Assembly: GCA_029250685.1 (NCBI GenBank)
Contig: JAQXEU010000037.1
Coordinates: forward strand, 62,001 to 126,000
Direction: 5' to 3'
Origin: Polaribacter sp.
GTDB taxonomy: Bacteria > Bacteroidota > Bacteroidia > Flavobacteriales > Flavobacteriaceae
DNA: 64,000 nucleotides
Shown one piece after another: positions 44,448-54,065 of the stretch; position 1 is the first letter of the stretch; the number at the start of each line of letters is the position of its first letter. The position numbers were made by a program, and so were the translations under genes. The notes under the pieces were generated by a model that saw only the letters and a program-made list of their open reading frames with translations, was not told where the DNA came from and did not search any database.

Positions 44448-45236
44448 ATGACAATTTTAGACAAAATAATAGCTTTTAAAAAGAAGGAAATTGCAAAAAT
44501 TAAAGCAGAAGTTCCTTTAAAAAAATTAGTTGAAAGTCCAAACTTTAAAAGAACTGGAATTTCGTTAAAATCATCTTTATTAGAAGTTGGTTCAACAGGG
44601 ATTATTGCCGAGTTTAAACGTCAATCTCCATCCAAAGGAATCATCAATGATAAAGCAACGATTGAAGAGGTTACAAATGGTTATTTAGACGCAAACGTTG
44701 CCGCACAATCTATTTTAACAGACACTTCTTTTTTTGGCGGAACGATGGCTGATTTAATGGAAGCAAGAGTAATTAATCAGCAAAAACCAATTTTAAGAAA
44801 AGATTTTATTGTTGACGGATTTCAAATTGTAGAAGCAAAAGCAATTGGAGCTGATGTTATTTTGTTAATTGCCGCTTGTTTATCTCAAGAGCAATTAAAG
44901 AATTACGGACAACTGGCAACTGATTTAGGTTTAGAGGTTTTGTATGAAGTGCATACACAAGAAGATTTGTATAAAATTAATGATTTAGACAATAAGATTA
45001 TCGGAATTAACAACAGGAACTTAAAAACTTTTGAAGTTGATTTAGAAAACTCAATGTTGTTGGCGAATCAAATTCCTGATAGCTGTGTAAAAGTTTCTGA
45101 AAGCGGAATTTCTGATCCAAGAATTATAACAGGATTAAAAGAATATGGTTTTCATGGATTTTTAATTGGTGAAACATTTATGAAAACTGAAAATCCAGGA
45201 GAAGCGTGTCAAGAATTCATCAGTCAAATACGTTAA
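44448..45236 (+). CDS. trpC: Indole-3-glycerol phosphate synthase
   Basis: Closes the pyrrole ring to form indole-3-glycerol phosphate. The 262-residue TIM barrel shows IIAEFKRQSPSKGII (catalytic Lys), TDTSFFGG, PILRKDFIVDGFQI (catalytic Lys), GINNRNLKTFEVD and SESGISDPR (phosphate site). It is monofunctional, separate from trpF. It starts 2 bases after trpD and ends 1 base before trpF. Confidence 0.95.
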   Translation: MTILDKIIAFKKKEIAKIKAEVPLKKLVESPNFKRTGISLKSSLLEVGSTGIIAEFKRQSPSKGIINDKATIEEVTNGYLDANVAAQSILTDTSFFGGTMADLMEARVINQQKPILRKDFIVDGFQIVEAKAIGADVILLIAACLSQEQLKNYGQLATDLGLEVLYEVHTQEDLYKINDLDNKIIGINNRNLKTFEVDLENSMLLANQIPDSCVKVSESGISDPRIITGLKEYGFHGFLIGETFMKTENPGEACQEFISQIR

Positions 45237-45237
45237 A

Positions 45238-45861
45238 ATGAAGCTGAAGGTTTGCGGAATGAAATATGTAGAAAATATTCAGCAAGTTGCTGAATTACAA
45301 CCTGATTATTTGGGTTTTATTTTCTATGATAAATCAAAAAGAAATTTTGACGGAATTATTCCTGAGCTATCACAATCAATCAAGAAGATTGGTGTTTTTG
45401 TAAACCCAATCAGGGATGAAGTTGTTTCAAAGGTTGATAAATATAATTTGCAAGCAGTTCAATTACATGGTGATGAGTCTGTGGAATATATAAAAGGATT
45501 GAAAAAACATTTACCTAACGCAGAGATTATAAAAGTTTTCGGAATCAAAGACGAATTCGATTTCAATATTTTAAACCCATATTTAGAAGTTGTCGATTAT
45601 TTTTTATTCGACACAAAAGGAAAAGAACGTGGAGGAAATGGAATTACATTCGATTGGAAAATGTTAGAAAACTATCCATTTTCAAAACCCTTTTTTTTAA
45701 GTGGAGGAATTGGGTTAGATCAGGTTCAAGAAATAAATAAGATTAGAAAAACAGATTTACCAATTTATGCTTTAGATATAAATAGTCAATTTGAAATAGA
45801 AGCTGGTTTAAAATCAGTAGAAAACATAAAGAAATTTAAAGATGAAATTTCAACCAAATAA
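45238..45861 (+). CDS. trpF: Phosphoribosylanthranilate isomerase
   Basis: Amadori rearrangement of phosphoribosylanthranilate. The 207-residue TIM barrel begins [14 protein letters not shown] with the catalytic Cys in [51 protein letters not shown] (catalytic Asp) and FLSGGIG are the usual motifs. It is between trpC and trpB, and its last 20 bases overlap the start of trpB. Confidence 0.94.
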   Translation: MKLKVCGMKYVENIQQVAELQPDYLGFIFYDKSKRNFDGIIPELSQSIKKIGVFVNPIRDEVVSKVDKYNLQAVQLHGDESVEYIKGLKKHLPNAEIIKVFGIKDEFDFNILNPYLEVVDYFLFDTKGKERGGNGITFDWKMLENYPFSKPFFLSGGIGLDQVQEINKIRKTDLPIYALDINSQFEIEAGLKSVENIKKFKDEISTK

Positions 45862-47020
45862 AAACGGTTATTACGGACAATTCGGAGGTGCATTTATCCC
45901 AGAACTATTGTATCCAAATGTTAAAGAATTAGAAGATAATTATTTAACAATTTTAGAATCTGTAGCATTTCAAACTGAATACAAAGATTTATTACAACAT
46001 TATGTTGGTCGACCAAGTCCGTTGTATTTAGCAAAACGATTGTCTGAAAAATATGGAGCAACTATTTATTTAAAACGTGAAGATTTAAATCATACAGGCG
46101 CACATAAAGTGAACAATACAATTGGTCAGATTTTAGTAGCCAAACATTTAGGAAAAACGAAGATTATTGCAGAAACTGGCGCTGGTCAACATGGAGTTGC
46201 AACAGCAACTGTTTGTGCATTAATGAATTTAGAATGTACTGTTTTTATGGGAGAAGTTGATATTAAGCGTCAAGCCCCAAATGTTGCTAGAATGAAAATG
46301 TTAGGTGCAAAAGTTGTTGCAGCTACAAGCGGAAGTAAGACTTTAAAAGACGCCACAAATGAAGCAATAAGATATTGGATTCAAAATCCAGAAACGTATT
46401 ATTTAATTGGTTCAGTTGTTGGACCGCATCCATATCCAGATATGGTGGCGCGTTTACAAGCAGTAATTTCTAAAGAAATGAAAGCACAATTAAAAATGCA
46501 AACAGGAAATGAAAATCCGGATACAATTATTGCTTGTGTTGGAGGAGGATCTAACGCAGCTGGCGCTTTTTATCATTATTTAGAAAATGAGAACGTAGAG
46601 TTAATTGCAGTTGAAGCTGCTGGTTTAGGAGTTCATTCTGGCGAAAGTGCAGCAACATCACAATTAGGAGAAGTTGGTGTGATTCATGGAAGTAAAACGA
46701 TTTTAATGCAAGATGAATATGGACAAATTGTTGAGCCGTATTCTATTTCTGCTGGATTGGATTATCCAGGAGTTGGACCTTTACATGCGTTTTTACATGA
46801 AACTAAAAGAGCGAAATTTATGAATGCAACTGATAAGGAAGCGTTAAAAGCAGCGTATGAATTAACAAAGATTGAAGGAATAATTCCAGCCTTAGAAAGT
46901 GCGCATGCATTGGCCGTTTTACCAAAAATAAAATTCAAGAAAGATCAAGTTGTGGTTGTAAATTTATCAGGAAGAGGTGATAAAGATTTAGAAACCTATA
47001 TCAATCATTTAGAAAAGTAA
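45842..47020 (+). CDS. trpB: Tryptophan synthase beta chain
   Basis: PLP enzyme that joins indole and serine to make tryptophan. The 392-residue protein has the PLP lysine in [15 protein letters not shown], the Gly/Ser phosphate loop [10 protein letters not shown], and the ammonium/indole-side signature [14 protein letters not shown]. It is the TrpB1 type (adjacent to trpA) by length and motifs. The start overlaps trpF by 20 bases, which suggests translational coupling. A REP-like element separates it from trpA. Confidence 0.96.
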   Translation: MKFQPNKNGYYGQFGGAFIPELLYPNVKELEDNYLTILESVAFQTEYKDLLQHYVGRPSPLYLAKRLSEKYGATIYLKREDLNHTGAHKVNNTIGQILVAKHLGKTKIIAETGAGQHGVATATVCALMNLECTVFMGEVDIKRQAPNVARMKMLGAKVVAATSGSKTLKDATNEAIRYWIQNPETYYLIGSVVGPHPYPDMVARLQAVISKEMKAQLKMQTGNENPDTIIACVGGGSNAAGAFYHYLENENVELIAVEAAGLGVHSGESAATSQLGEVGVIHGSKTILMQDEYGQIVEPYSISAGLDYPGVGPLHAFLHETKRAKFMNATDKEALKAAYELTKIEGIIPALESAHALAVLPKIKFKKDQVVVVNLSGRGDKDLETYINHLEK

Positions 47021-47035
47021 AATAATAATGTCACC

Positions 47036-47093
47036 TCGAGCGGAGTCGAGAGGTTATGACAATTAGAAGTAAATAGTTCTCGACTGCGCTCGA
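47036..47093. repeat. REP-like palindromic element, copy 2
   Basis: Arms at 47036-47051 and 47078-47093. The right arm is identical to that of copy 1; the left arm differs by one base, and the loop is longer (26 bases). It is between trpB and trpA. Confidence 0.82.
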
Positions 47094-47111
47094 ACTGACA
47101 AAAAGGAAAAA

Positions 47112-47873
47112 ATGAAATCATTAAAAAACATATTTCAAGAAAAAGAAAATTTATTATCGATTTTCTTCACAGCTGGTTATCCAAATTTGAATGATACAAC
47201 TACCATTATTTCAGAGTTAGCTAATAACAATGTTGATTTTATTGAAGTCGGTTTGCCATATTCAGATCCGTTGGCTGATGGACCAACAATTCAAGATAGT
47301 AGTCAGGTTGCGTTGCAAAACGGAATGAATCTAGACATTGTTTTTGAGCAATTAAAAGCAATCAAAGAAACAAACTCTAAGCCGTTAGTCTTAATGGGAT
47401 ATTTAAATCAGTTATTGAAATATGGTGAAGATAAATTTTGTCAAGCTTGTTTAGAAAGCGGAATCGAAACTTTAATTCTTCCAGATTTGCCAATGGTTGA
47501 ATATGAAAATCATTATCAGCAATTATTTAAAAAATACGGATTGACAAATGTGTTTTTAATTACGCCACATACATCCGAAGAACGAATTAGAAAGATTGAT
47601 GCTTTAACGGAAGCTTTTATTTATGTTGTTGCATCTGCTTCAATAACTGGAGCAAAAGGGGATATTTCTAATAGTCAAATCACTTATTTTGAGCGCATCA
47701 AAACAATGAATTTAAAAAGTGATTTAATTATTGGATTCGGAATATCGAATAACGAAACGTTTAAAACGGCTTGTCAGTTTGCAAACGGAGCAATTATTGG
47801 GTCGGCTTTTATAAAAGAATTATCTAAAAATGGTGTTTCAGAAATAGATAATTTCATACAATCAATTCGTTAA
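47112..47873 (+). CDS. trpA: Tryptophan synthase alpha chain
   Basis: Cleaves indole-3-glycerol phosphate to indole, which is channelled to TrpB. The 253-residue TIM barrel shows FIEVGLPYSDPLADGPTIQ (catalytic Glu and Asp), LILPDLPMVEYENH, VASASITGAKG and GFGISNNET. It is the last gene of the trp operon and lies 91 bases after trpB. Its stop TAA overlaps the convergent FKBP stop by four bases (TTAA). Confidence 0.95.
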   Translation: MKSLKNIFQEKENLLSIFFTAGYPNLNDTTTIISELANNNVDFIEVGLPYSDPLADGPTIQDSSQVALQNGMNLDIVFEQLKAIKETNSKPLVLMGYLNQLLKYGEDKFCQACLESGIETLILPDLPMVEYENHYQQLFKKYGLTNVFLITPHTSEERIRKIDALTEAFIYVVASASITGAKGDISNSQITYFERIKTMNLKSDLIIGFGISNNETFKTACQFANGAIIGSAFIKELSKNGVSEIDNFIQSIR

Positions 47874-48310
47874 TTGATTTTTAATAAATGAATACTAAAA
47901 ACTAAAACAGAACCTCCTGGGATTGAGTTTGAACCACTACTTCCATAACCTAAATGAGAAGGAACTAAAAGCCAACCTTGAGCATTTTCATTAAAATGTG
48001 TTAACCCTTCAGACCAACCTGTTATCACTTGATTTAAATTGAATGTTATGTTTTGCCCTTGATCAAAAAGACGTCCGTCTGTAAAATAACCTTTATAATT
48101 TACAGTTACAGATGAGCTAGAATTTGGCTTCCCGCCATTTCCTTGATCAGTTATTACATAGTATAAGCCACTTGCAGTTTTAGTTGCATTTAAGTTGTTT
48201 GCTTTAATATATTCTTGAATTTCTAAATCATTTTCTGTGCTGTAATCATCTTCATCATTACTACAAGAGATAAAGAAAATCATTAAAAATAGAACTAAAT
48301 ATGGTTTCAT
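47870..48310 (-). CDS. FKBP-type peptidyl-prolyl isomerase lipoprotein
   Basis: A 146-residue lipoprotein: lipobox FISC (Cys16) followed by an acidic, Asn/Ser-rich linker. The C-terminal FKBP domain (about residues 50-146) shows SSVTVNYKGYFTDGRLFDQG, NQVITGWSEGL and LVPSHLGYGSSG. It should speed proline isomerisation during folding of exported proteins. GldI of gliding flavobacteria is a lipoprotein of this type, but this may be another paralogue, so no symbol is given. It converges on trpA with a four-base overlap and no terminator between. Confidence 0.88.
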   Translation of the reverse strand: MKPYLVLFLMIFFISCSNDEDDYSTENDLEIQEYIKANNLNATKTASGLYYVITDQGNGGKPNSSSSVTVNYKGYFTDGRLFDQGQNITFNLNQVITGWSEGLTHFNENAQGWLLVPSHLGYGSSGSNSIPGGSVLVFSIHLLKIN

Positions 48311-48481
48311 GCTTTTAAATATTTGTGTTTTAAATGGCGAATATATAAGAATTTATCTTAATGATAAAGTTATAAGAACGATTCAGAAAAGTTAATTCTT
48401 GCTTAAAACATTACTATAAACTGCAACTTTTTTTATTGATAGTTTTTTTGAATTATATTAGTGGTCATAAACTTTACAACA

Positions 48482-51400
48482 ATGACTAAAAAAACTTTAT
48501 TTTTCTTAGCAATCTTTCTGAATTGTGGATTGCTAATTGCACAAAACACACTAATTCGTCAACCTTCAATTAGTCCAGATGCTTCTAAAATGGCATTTAG
48601 TTTTCATGGAGATATTTGGGTGCACAATTTTGCAACCAATCAATCAAAAAGATTAACGATTCATCAGGCCTATGAAAATGGTATAGTTTGGAATTCAAAA
48701 GGAAATCAACTTGCTTTTACTTCAAATAGAAAAGGAGTAACTAATATTTTCAAGATGGGTCTACAAGGAGGAATTCCAACACAAGTCACGTATTTTCCGA
48801 CTACAAATATGCCTTCGCAATGGAATTCTGATGGTAGGATTTTGTTTACTTCTAATAGAATGTACAAAGGTCCAGAACGAGACCCAGCAATGTATGTTGT
48901 AAATGAAAAAGGTGAAACACCACAAAGACTGTTAACTGCATTAGGAAGCCAGCCGGTTATTTCTCCTAATGGGAATTTTATAGCTTTTGTAAAAGGAGCT
49001 TGTAGAATAGCCAGAGAAGATTATAGTGGTCCGGCACAAAGAGATGTTTGGATTTATAATTTAAAAACAAAACAATATTATCAAATTACAACGAGTAAAA
49101 AGAATGATCATACACCGCTTTGGGATGCAAACAATAATCTATATTATGTTGGAGCAGAAAGTGGTCGATACAATATTTACAAAACTTCTGTAAATGCAAA
49201 TGGTTCTTCAACTGGAAAAGCACAACGATTAACAAGGTTGAATAAAGATGGAGTTTTGTCTTATTCGGTCAGTGAAAACGGAACGATAGTTTATAATAGT
49301 GGAGTTAGTGCTTATAAGTTACAGAATGGTTCAACAAAAAAGTTAAACTTAAATATTGCAACTGATAATCGATTTGAATTAGAAGAAACAAAAACTGTTT
49401 CTAACGGAATTGGTGATTTAAGTGTTTCACCAAACGGGAAATTAGTTGCGTTAAGTATCAACGGAGAAATTTTTGTAAAGGAGAATAATAAAGACAAAAC
49501 AACTACAAATAATGTAAGTAATCATAGTTTTAAAGATGATAATCCTTTTTGGATTGATGATAATACATTAGGTTTTTTATCTGATAGAAGTGGGCAAAAC
49601 GAATTGTATAAAGTTGTTTCAACGGATGAAAATGTAAACTTGAGTAGAAGTTTAAAAACGAAAGTTACCAAATTAACAAAAAGTAAGATTGATGTTTTTG
49701 AGCCATTATTGTCTCCAGATAGAAAAAAGATTTCTTACAGAATTGGAAGAGGTCAATTAGTGATTGCTGATGTAAAAGATGGAAAAATTAGCAACGTTAT
49801 AAGTTTTTCTGACACTTGGGCAGCAGCTGAAGGTGTTAGTTGGAGTCCAGATAGTAAATACATTGCATATTCTCAGGAGGATTTAAATTTTGATAGTGAA
49901 ATTTATATTCAGTCTGTTGCAAATGCAGCAATTAAAATGAATGTTTCAATGCACCCAAGATCTGATGTTGGACCAGTTTGGAGTCCAGATGGAAAGAAAC
50001 TTTCATTTGCTTCTAATAGAGCAGGAGATAGAGGTGGGATCAATTTTGACACTTGGATGGTTTGGTTACAAAAATCTGATTGGGAAAAATCTAGAACTGA
50101 TTTTAAAGAAGGAGCATATTATCAGCCAAAGAAAGACCCGAAAGCTAAGAAAACTAAAAAAGAAGTTGTTGTTACAATTGATCAAGATAGAATTTATGAT
50201 CGTTTAGTTCAGATTACAAGTTGGGCTGGAAACGAATTTGGAGCAATGTTCAGTGCAGATAGTAAAAGTATTTATATTTCAGCTACAAATCCTGCAACAA
50301 GACAAAACGGATTTTATACTGTAAAATTAACTGGCGGAGTTCCAGCTCCAGTAAAAGGAGTTTCTAATGTTGGTGCAACAAGTTTTAATAAAGGAACGTT
50401 GTATTATGCTTCTCGTGGTAGATTAAAGTCATTAAATTTAAAATCAAATAAAGTTTCTTCATTTTCACACTCTGCAACCTACACGACAAATAATAAAAAG
50501 TTAAATGAGCAAATTTTTGAAGAAGGTGTTAGAGCAATTACCGCAGGATTTTACGACCCTAAATACCATGGTTATAATTGGAGCTCAATCGTAAAAAGAT
50601 ATCGCCCTTGGGTATTATCTGCTAAGACCAAACAAGATTATACATTTATGTTCAATAATATGTTAGGACAATTAAATGCTAGTCATATGGGATATAGAGG
50701 ATCTAATCCAGAGCAAGTTTCTAGTGATAGAATTGGTTTGTTAGGTTTGGATGTTACCAATGTTAAAAATGGCGCAAGAATTAATTATATATTACCAAAT
50801 TCAGCTGCGACAAAAACAAATGTTGCTTTAAATGTTGGTGATGTAATTGCATCGATAAACGGAAAGTCAATTGGAAAGAACACAAATTTTTATAGTTTGT
50901 TAAAGAATACATCTAACAAAGAAATCTTGTTGAGATTAAGCTCAGGAAAAGAAGTGGTTGTTAGAACGCAGTCAAACGGAGTTTTAGGAAGATTGCGTTA
51001 TGAAGAATGGATTGATTCTCGTAAAAAATTAGTTGATAAATTCTCTAATGGACAATTAGGTTATATTCATATTCAAGGGATGAATTTACCAAGTTTTGAG
51101 CGTTTTGAGCGTGAATTAAAGGCAAGTGGTTACGGTAAAAAAGGAATTGTAATTGATGTACGTTATAACGGTGGTGGTTGGACAACAGATCGTGTAATGA
51201 CGGTTTTAACAACACAACAACATGCCTATACAGTTCCAAGAGGAGCAACTAATAATCTACAAAGAGATAATAAAAAGTACGCAAGTAATTATCCATATAA
51301 TGAAAGAGCAATTTTATCTGTAAATACAAAACCTTTAGTTGCATTGGCGAATGAAAGTAGTTACTCGAATGCAGAGATTTTCGCACATGCTTTCAAGAGT

Positions 51401-51649
51401 TTTAAATTAGGGAAATTAGTTGGACAACCAACATTTGGAGCTGTAATTTCTACAGGAAGCCACAGATTGCAAAACGGAGCGATTAGAATGCCTTTTAGAG
51501 CTTGGTATGTAAAAGAATCTGGAATGAATATGGAACACGGACCTGCAGTACCAGATTATTTAGTCACAAACAAACCAGGTTGGAAAGCTAGAGGAGAAGA
51601 CGATCAATTGAAAAAAGCAGTTGAGGTTTTATTAGAAGGAATGAAATAA
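48482..51649 (+). CDS. Tricorn-like S41 protease
   Basis: A 1055-residue secreted protease of the tricorn/S41 type. The ATG at 48482 gives a signal peptide (MTKKTLFFLAIFLNCGLLIA); a GTG at 48461 is less likely. WD40/PD40 propeller repeats fill residues 30-640 (PDASKMAFSFHGDIWVHNF; WSPDGKKLSFASNRAGDRGG). A PDZ domain follows at about 755-830 (LGLDVTNVKNGARINYILPN; NVGDVIASINGKSIG). The S41 catalytic part is at 850-1055, with the probable nucleophilic Ser in ANESSYSNAE. It probably degrades oligopeptides or misfolded proteins in the periplasm. Confidence 0.9.
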   Translation: MTKKTLFFLAIFLNCGLLIAQNTLIRQPSISPDASKMAFSFHGDIWVHNFATNQSKRLTIHQAYENGIVWNSKGNQLAFTSNRKGVTNIFKMGLQGGIPTQVTYFPTTNMPSQWNSDGRILFTSNRMYKGPERDPAMYVVNEKGETPQRLLTALGSQPVISPNGNFIAFVKGACRIAREDYSGPAQRDVWIYNLKTKQYYQITTSKKNDHTPLWDANNNLYYVGAESGRYNIYKTSVNANGSSTGKAQRLTRLNKDGVLSYSVSENGTIVYNSGVSAYKLQNGSTKKLNLNIATDNRFELEETKTVSNGIGDLSVSPNGKLVALSINGEIFVKENNKDKTTTNNVSNHSFKDDNPFWIDDNTLGFLSDRSGQNELYKVVSTDENVNLSRSLKTKVTKLTKSKIDVFEPLLSPDRKKISYRIGRGQLVIADVKDGKISNVISFSDTWAAAEGVSWSPDSKYIAYSQEDLNFDSEIYIQSVANAAIKMNVSMHPRSDVGPVWSPDGKKLSFASNRAGDRGGINFDTWMVWLQKSDWEKSRTDFKEGAYYQPKKDPKAKKTKKEVVVTIDQDRIYDRLVQITSWAGNEFGAMFSADSKSIYISATNPATRQNGFYTVKLTGGVPAPVKGVSNVGATSFNKGTLYYASRGRLKSLNLKSNKVSSFSHSATYTTNNKKLNEQIFEEGVRAITAGFYDPKYHGYNWSSIVKRYRPWVLSAKTKQDYTFMFNNMLGQLNASHMGYRGSNPEQVSSDRIGLLGLDVTNVKNGARINYILPNSAATKTNVALNVGDVIASINGKSIGKNTNFYSLLKNTSNKEILLRLSSGKEVVVRTQSNGVLGRLRYEEWIDSRKKLVDKFSNGQLGYIHIQGMNLPSFERFERELKASGYGKKGIVIDVRYNGGGWTTDRVMTVLTTQQHAYTVPRGATNNLQRDNKKYASNYPYNERAILSVNTKPLVALANESSYSNAEIFAHAFKSFKLGKLVGQPTFGAVISTGSHRLQNGAIRMPFRAWYVKESGMNMEHGPAVPDYLVTNKPGWKARGEDDQLKKAVEVLLEGMK

Positions 51650-51710
51650 CGATTTGTAATCATAAAATTATTCGAAATTAATTATAATTAAGTAAAAAAT
51701 ATATAGATAT

Positions 51711-51944
51711 ATGAAACTACCAAAAAGAGCTGGAGATGGACCAGTAGCAGTAGAGTTGGAAGCAGGAAAAAATTATGCTTGGTGCACTTGTGGGTTGTCT
51801 GACAACCAACCATTATGTGATGGAAAGCATAGAGGAACAGGAATGAGTCCAAATGTGTTTACTGCAGAAAATACAGAAACAAAGTATTTATGTGCTTGTA
51901 AATTAACGGTCAATCAGCCATTTTGTGATGGTTCTCATAAATAG
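51711..51944 (+). CDS. CDGSH iron-sulfur domain protein with two CDGSH motifs
   Basis: A 77-residue protein with two 2Fe-2S-binding CDGSH motifs in tandem. Motif 1 is CTCGLSDNQPLCDGKH (Cys25, Cys27, Cys36, His40) and motif 2 is CACKLTVNQPFCDGSH (Cys61, Cys63, Cys72, His76). The 3-Cys-1-His ligand set is intact in both, so two clusters are expected. There is no membrane helix, unlike mitoNEET, so it is a small soluble protein. The role is unknown, possibly redox sensing. It has its own terminator. Confidence 0.9.
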   Translation: MKLPKRAGDGPVAVELEAGKNYAWCTCGLSDNQPLCDGKHRGTGMSPNVFTAENTETKYLCACKLTVNQPFCDGSHK

Positions 51945-51960
51945 AAAAAAACGTGTAATA

Positions 51961-51994
51961 AAAAAGGCAAACCAAATTGGTTTGCCTTTTTTTT
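51961..51994 (+). terminator. Terminator after the CDGSH gene
   Basis: Perfect stem AAAGGCAAACCAA/TTGGTTTGCCTTT followed by T8. Confidence 0.87.
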
Positions 51995-52190
51995 ATGTTT
52001 TCTTTTCATTTTGTCTTAATACAAAACGAAACAAAAAATCAATTCAATCCTTATGAAATTCTTTCAGACCGTTCTCTTTCGGAATTTTATGCTAAGTTCT
52101 GCGAACTGCAATTCCATTCCTTCGTTCACTATTTCTAGGATTGAAGACTAAGCTAAAAAGGTATAATCTCTGAATTTGAGTGATAAACAA
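51995..52190. other. Non-coding stretch with a small inverted repeat
   Basis: No open frame or promoter match was found. An inverted repeat TTTTGT/ACAAAA lies near 52011-52028. It may be a remnant or part of a dispersed repeat, but a single copy does not show this. Confidence 0.3.
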
Positions 52191-52382
52191 TTACAAGTTT
52201 TTTAAAACCAAAATGATTCCAGAAATTATTAGAATTATTGGTAAAATTTTATCTTGTACATCAGTTGTTTTAGAAAGTATATTTGGATTTTTCTCTTTCT
52301 TTTTTAAAAAATAACTCCAAGATCCATATAAAACACCTAATAATATAAGTAAAATTCCTACACCTAATATTTCAACATCCAT
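52191..52382 (-). CDS. Small two-helix membrane protein
   Basis: A 63-residue protein with two hydrophobic helices (MDVEILGVGILLILLGVLYG and ILPIILIISGIILVL) linked by a Lys-rich loop (KKKEKNPN). I do not recognise the family. The ATG begins immediately after the stop codon of the upstream amidohydrolase gene (TAA then ATG on the minus strand), a typical operon junction. This supports it as a real gene. Confidence 0.6.
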   Translation of the reverse strand: MDVEILGVGILLILLGVLYGSWSYFLKKKEKNPNILSKTTDVQDKILPIILIISGIILVLKNL

Positions 52383-54005
52383 TTAATAAACCTTTTCACC
52401 ATTTAAATAAGTAGAAACTACTTTCGTTTTATGAATTTTAGAACCTTCAACTTCCATAATATTTTGATTTAGAATTACAAAATCTGCAAACTTACCAACT
52501 TCAATACTTCCTTTTTCGTTTTCTTCAAAGTTAGAATGTGCAGCCCAAATTGTCATTCCACGTAAGGTTTCTTCTCTCGTTAAAACATTTTCCATTTGAA
52601 ATCCACCTTTTGGATAACCATCAGTATCTTGACGAGTTGCCGCAGCAGAAAATGTTAAAAATGGACTTACTCTTTCTACAGGGAAATCAGTTCCTAAAGC
52701 AACGCTTCCGTATTTATTTAATAAATCTTTAAAAGCATAAGCACCTTTCATACGTTCTTTCCCAACTCTATCTCCAGCCCAATACATATCAGAAGTTGCG
52801 TGTGTTGGTTGAATAGAAGGAACAATATTATCGAACATATCAAAATCTTCTGGAGAAACAATTTGAGAATGCTCAATTTTCCAGCGTCTATCTTTTTGTC
52901 CTTTTAATGCTAGTTTATACGTTTTTAAAATGTGTGTATTTGCAGAATCTCCAATTGCGTGTGTATTCATTTGATAATCAGATTTTGCAATTTGAGCTGC
53001 TATTTCTGTATATCTTTTTGGTTCGAAAATTAATGCGCCAAAATGATTATCTCTATCGCTATATGATTTACGCATTGCAGCTCCACGAGAACCTAAAGCG
53101 CCATCGCCATAAACTTTAAAAGAACGCACATTTAAACGATCTGTTTTAATGATTCCTTTTGGTAAATAATAATCCAAACTTTTTTGGCTTACCGAAACCA
53201 TTGCATAAATACGCATTTTTAAATCTCCAGTTTTTTGTAAACTATCCATTAAATCGATCGTAGATTTGCTAACTCCTGCATCATTTACCGTTGTTAATCC
53301 GTAGCTAAAAGTTACTTTTTGGGCATCTAATAAACCTTGAATAGATTCTTTTTTTGTAGTGTTTGGAGTTTTAATATAGCCCATTGCTGCATCAATTAAG
53401 ACACCTGTTAATTTCCCGTTTTTCTGAATGAATTCTCCTCCAGATATTTTCTTTGGGAATTTTCGGCTAGATAATCCAGAGTATTTTAAAGCAGCTTCGT
53501 TTACTAATAAAGCATGACCATCAACTCTTCTGATGGCAACTGGTGTATTCGGAAATAATTTGTCTAATTTTTCTTTTGTTGGAAATACTTTTACCTCCCA
53601 GTCATTTTGATCCCAACCACGACCAGTAATGTAGTCTGCATTTTTTTCTTTTTTAAATGCGGAAAGTTTTTCTAAAATCTCATCATAACTTTTTGTACCT
53701 CTTAAATCTACTTTTTGTAGACTTAATCCCAATCCGTAAAAATGACAATGCGCATCGATTAACCCAGGAACAATCGTTTGATTTTCTGCATCAATTGTTT
53801 TAAGAGTTGCATAGTTTTTTAAGATTTCATCGTTCGTTCCTACAGCAATAAATTTCCCGTCTTTTACAGCAAAACTTTCTGCTTTATCAAATCCTTCATT
53901 TACTGTATATGCATTCGCATTGATAACAATAAAATCTGCTTTTTCTTGTTGTTGACAAGCGGTAAACAAACCGATAATACTAAGTGCTAAAATAAATTTT
54001 CTCAT
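52383..54005 (-). CDS. Amidohydrolase lipoprotein (YtcJ-like)
   Basis: A 540-residue metal-dependent hydrolase of the amidohydrolase superfamily, YtcJ/AepA-like. The N terminus is a lipoprotein signal (lipobox FTAC). The metal-binding HxH is in PGLIDAHCHFYGLG, further motifs are TGRGWDQNDWE, MNTHAIGDSANTH, KIEHSQI and ALGTDFPVERVSPF (Asp ligand). The short C-terminal sheet domain (IEVGKFADFVIL) is typical. Substrate is unknown. It overlaps none of its neighbours; the small membrane protein follows directly and the M28 peptidase lies 60 bases upstream. Confidence 0.87.
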   Translation of the reverse strand: MRKFILALSIIGLFTACQQQEKADFIVINANAYTVNEGFDKAESFAVKDGKFIAVGTNDEILKNYATLKTIDAENQTIVPGLIDAHCHFYGLGLSLQKVDLRGTKSYDEILEKLSAFKKEKNADYITGRGWDQNDWEVKVFPTKEKLDKLFPNTPVAIRRVDGHALLVNEAALKYSGLSSRKFPKKISGGEFIQKNGKLTGVLIDAAMGYIKTPNTTKKESIQGLLDAQKVTFSYGLTTVNDAGVSKSTIDLMDSLQKTGDLKMRIYAMVSVSQKSLDYYLPKGIIKTDRLNVRSFKVYGDGALGSRGAAMRKSYSDRDNHFGALIFEPKRYTEIAAQIAKSDYQMNTHAIGDSANTHILKTYKLALKGQKDRRWKIEHSQIVSPEDFDMFDNIVPSIQPTHATSDMYWAGDRVGKERMKGAYAFKDLLNKYGSVALGTDFPVERVSPFLTFSAAATRQDTDGYPKGGFQMENVLTREETLRGMTIWAAHSNFEENEKGSIEVGKFADFVILNQNIMEVEGSKIHKTKVVSTYLNGEKVY

Positions 54006-54065
54006 GATGTTGTGTAAATTAAATAGGCGTTATGCATTAATAAAAAAGATAAAAGGCTTTTGTAA

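Noticed and set aside
51995-52190. Remnant of a gene or insertion element after the CDGSH gene
   Set aside because: No frame or terminal repeats could be supported; only a six-base inverted repeat is visible.
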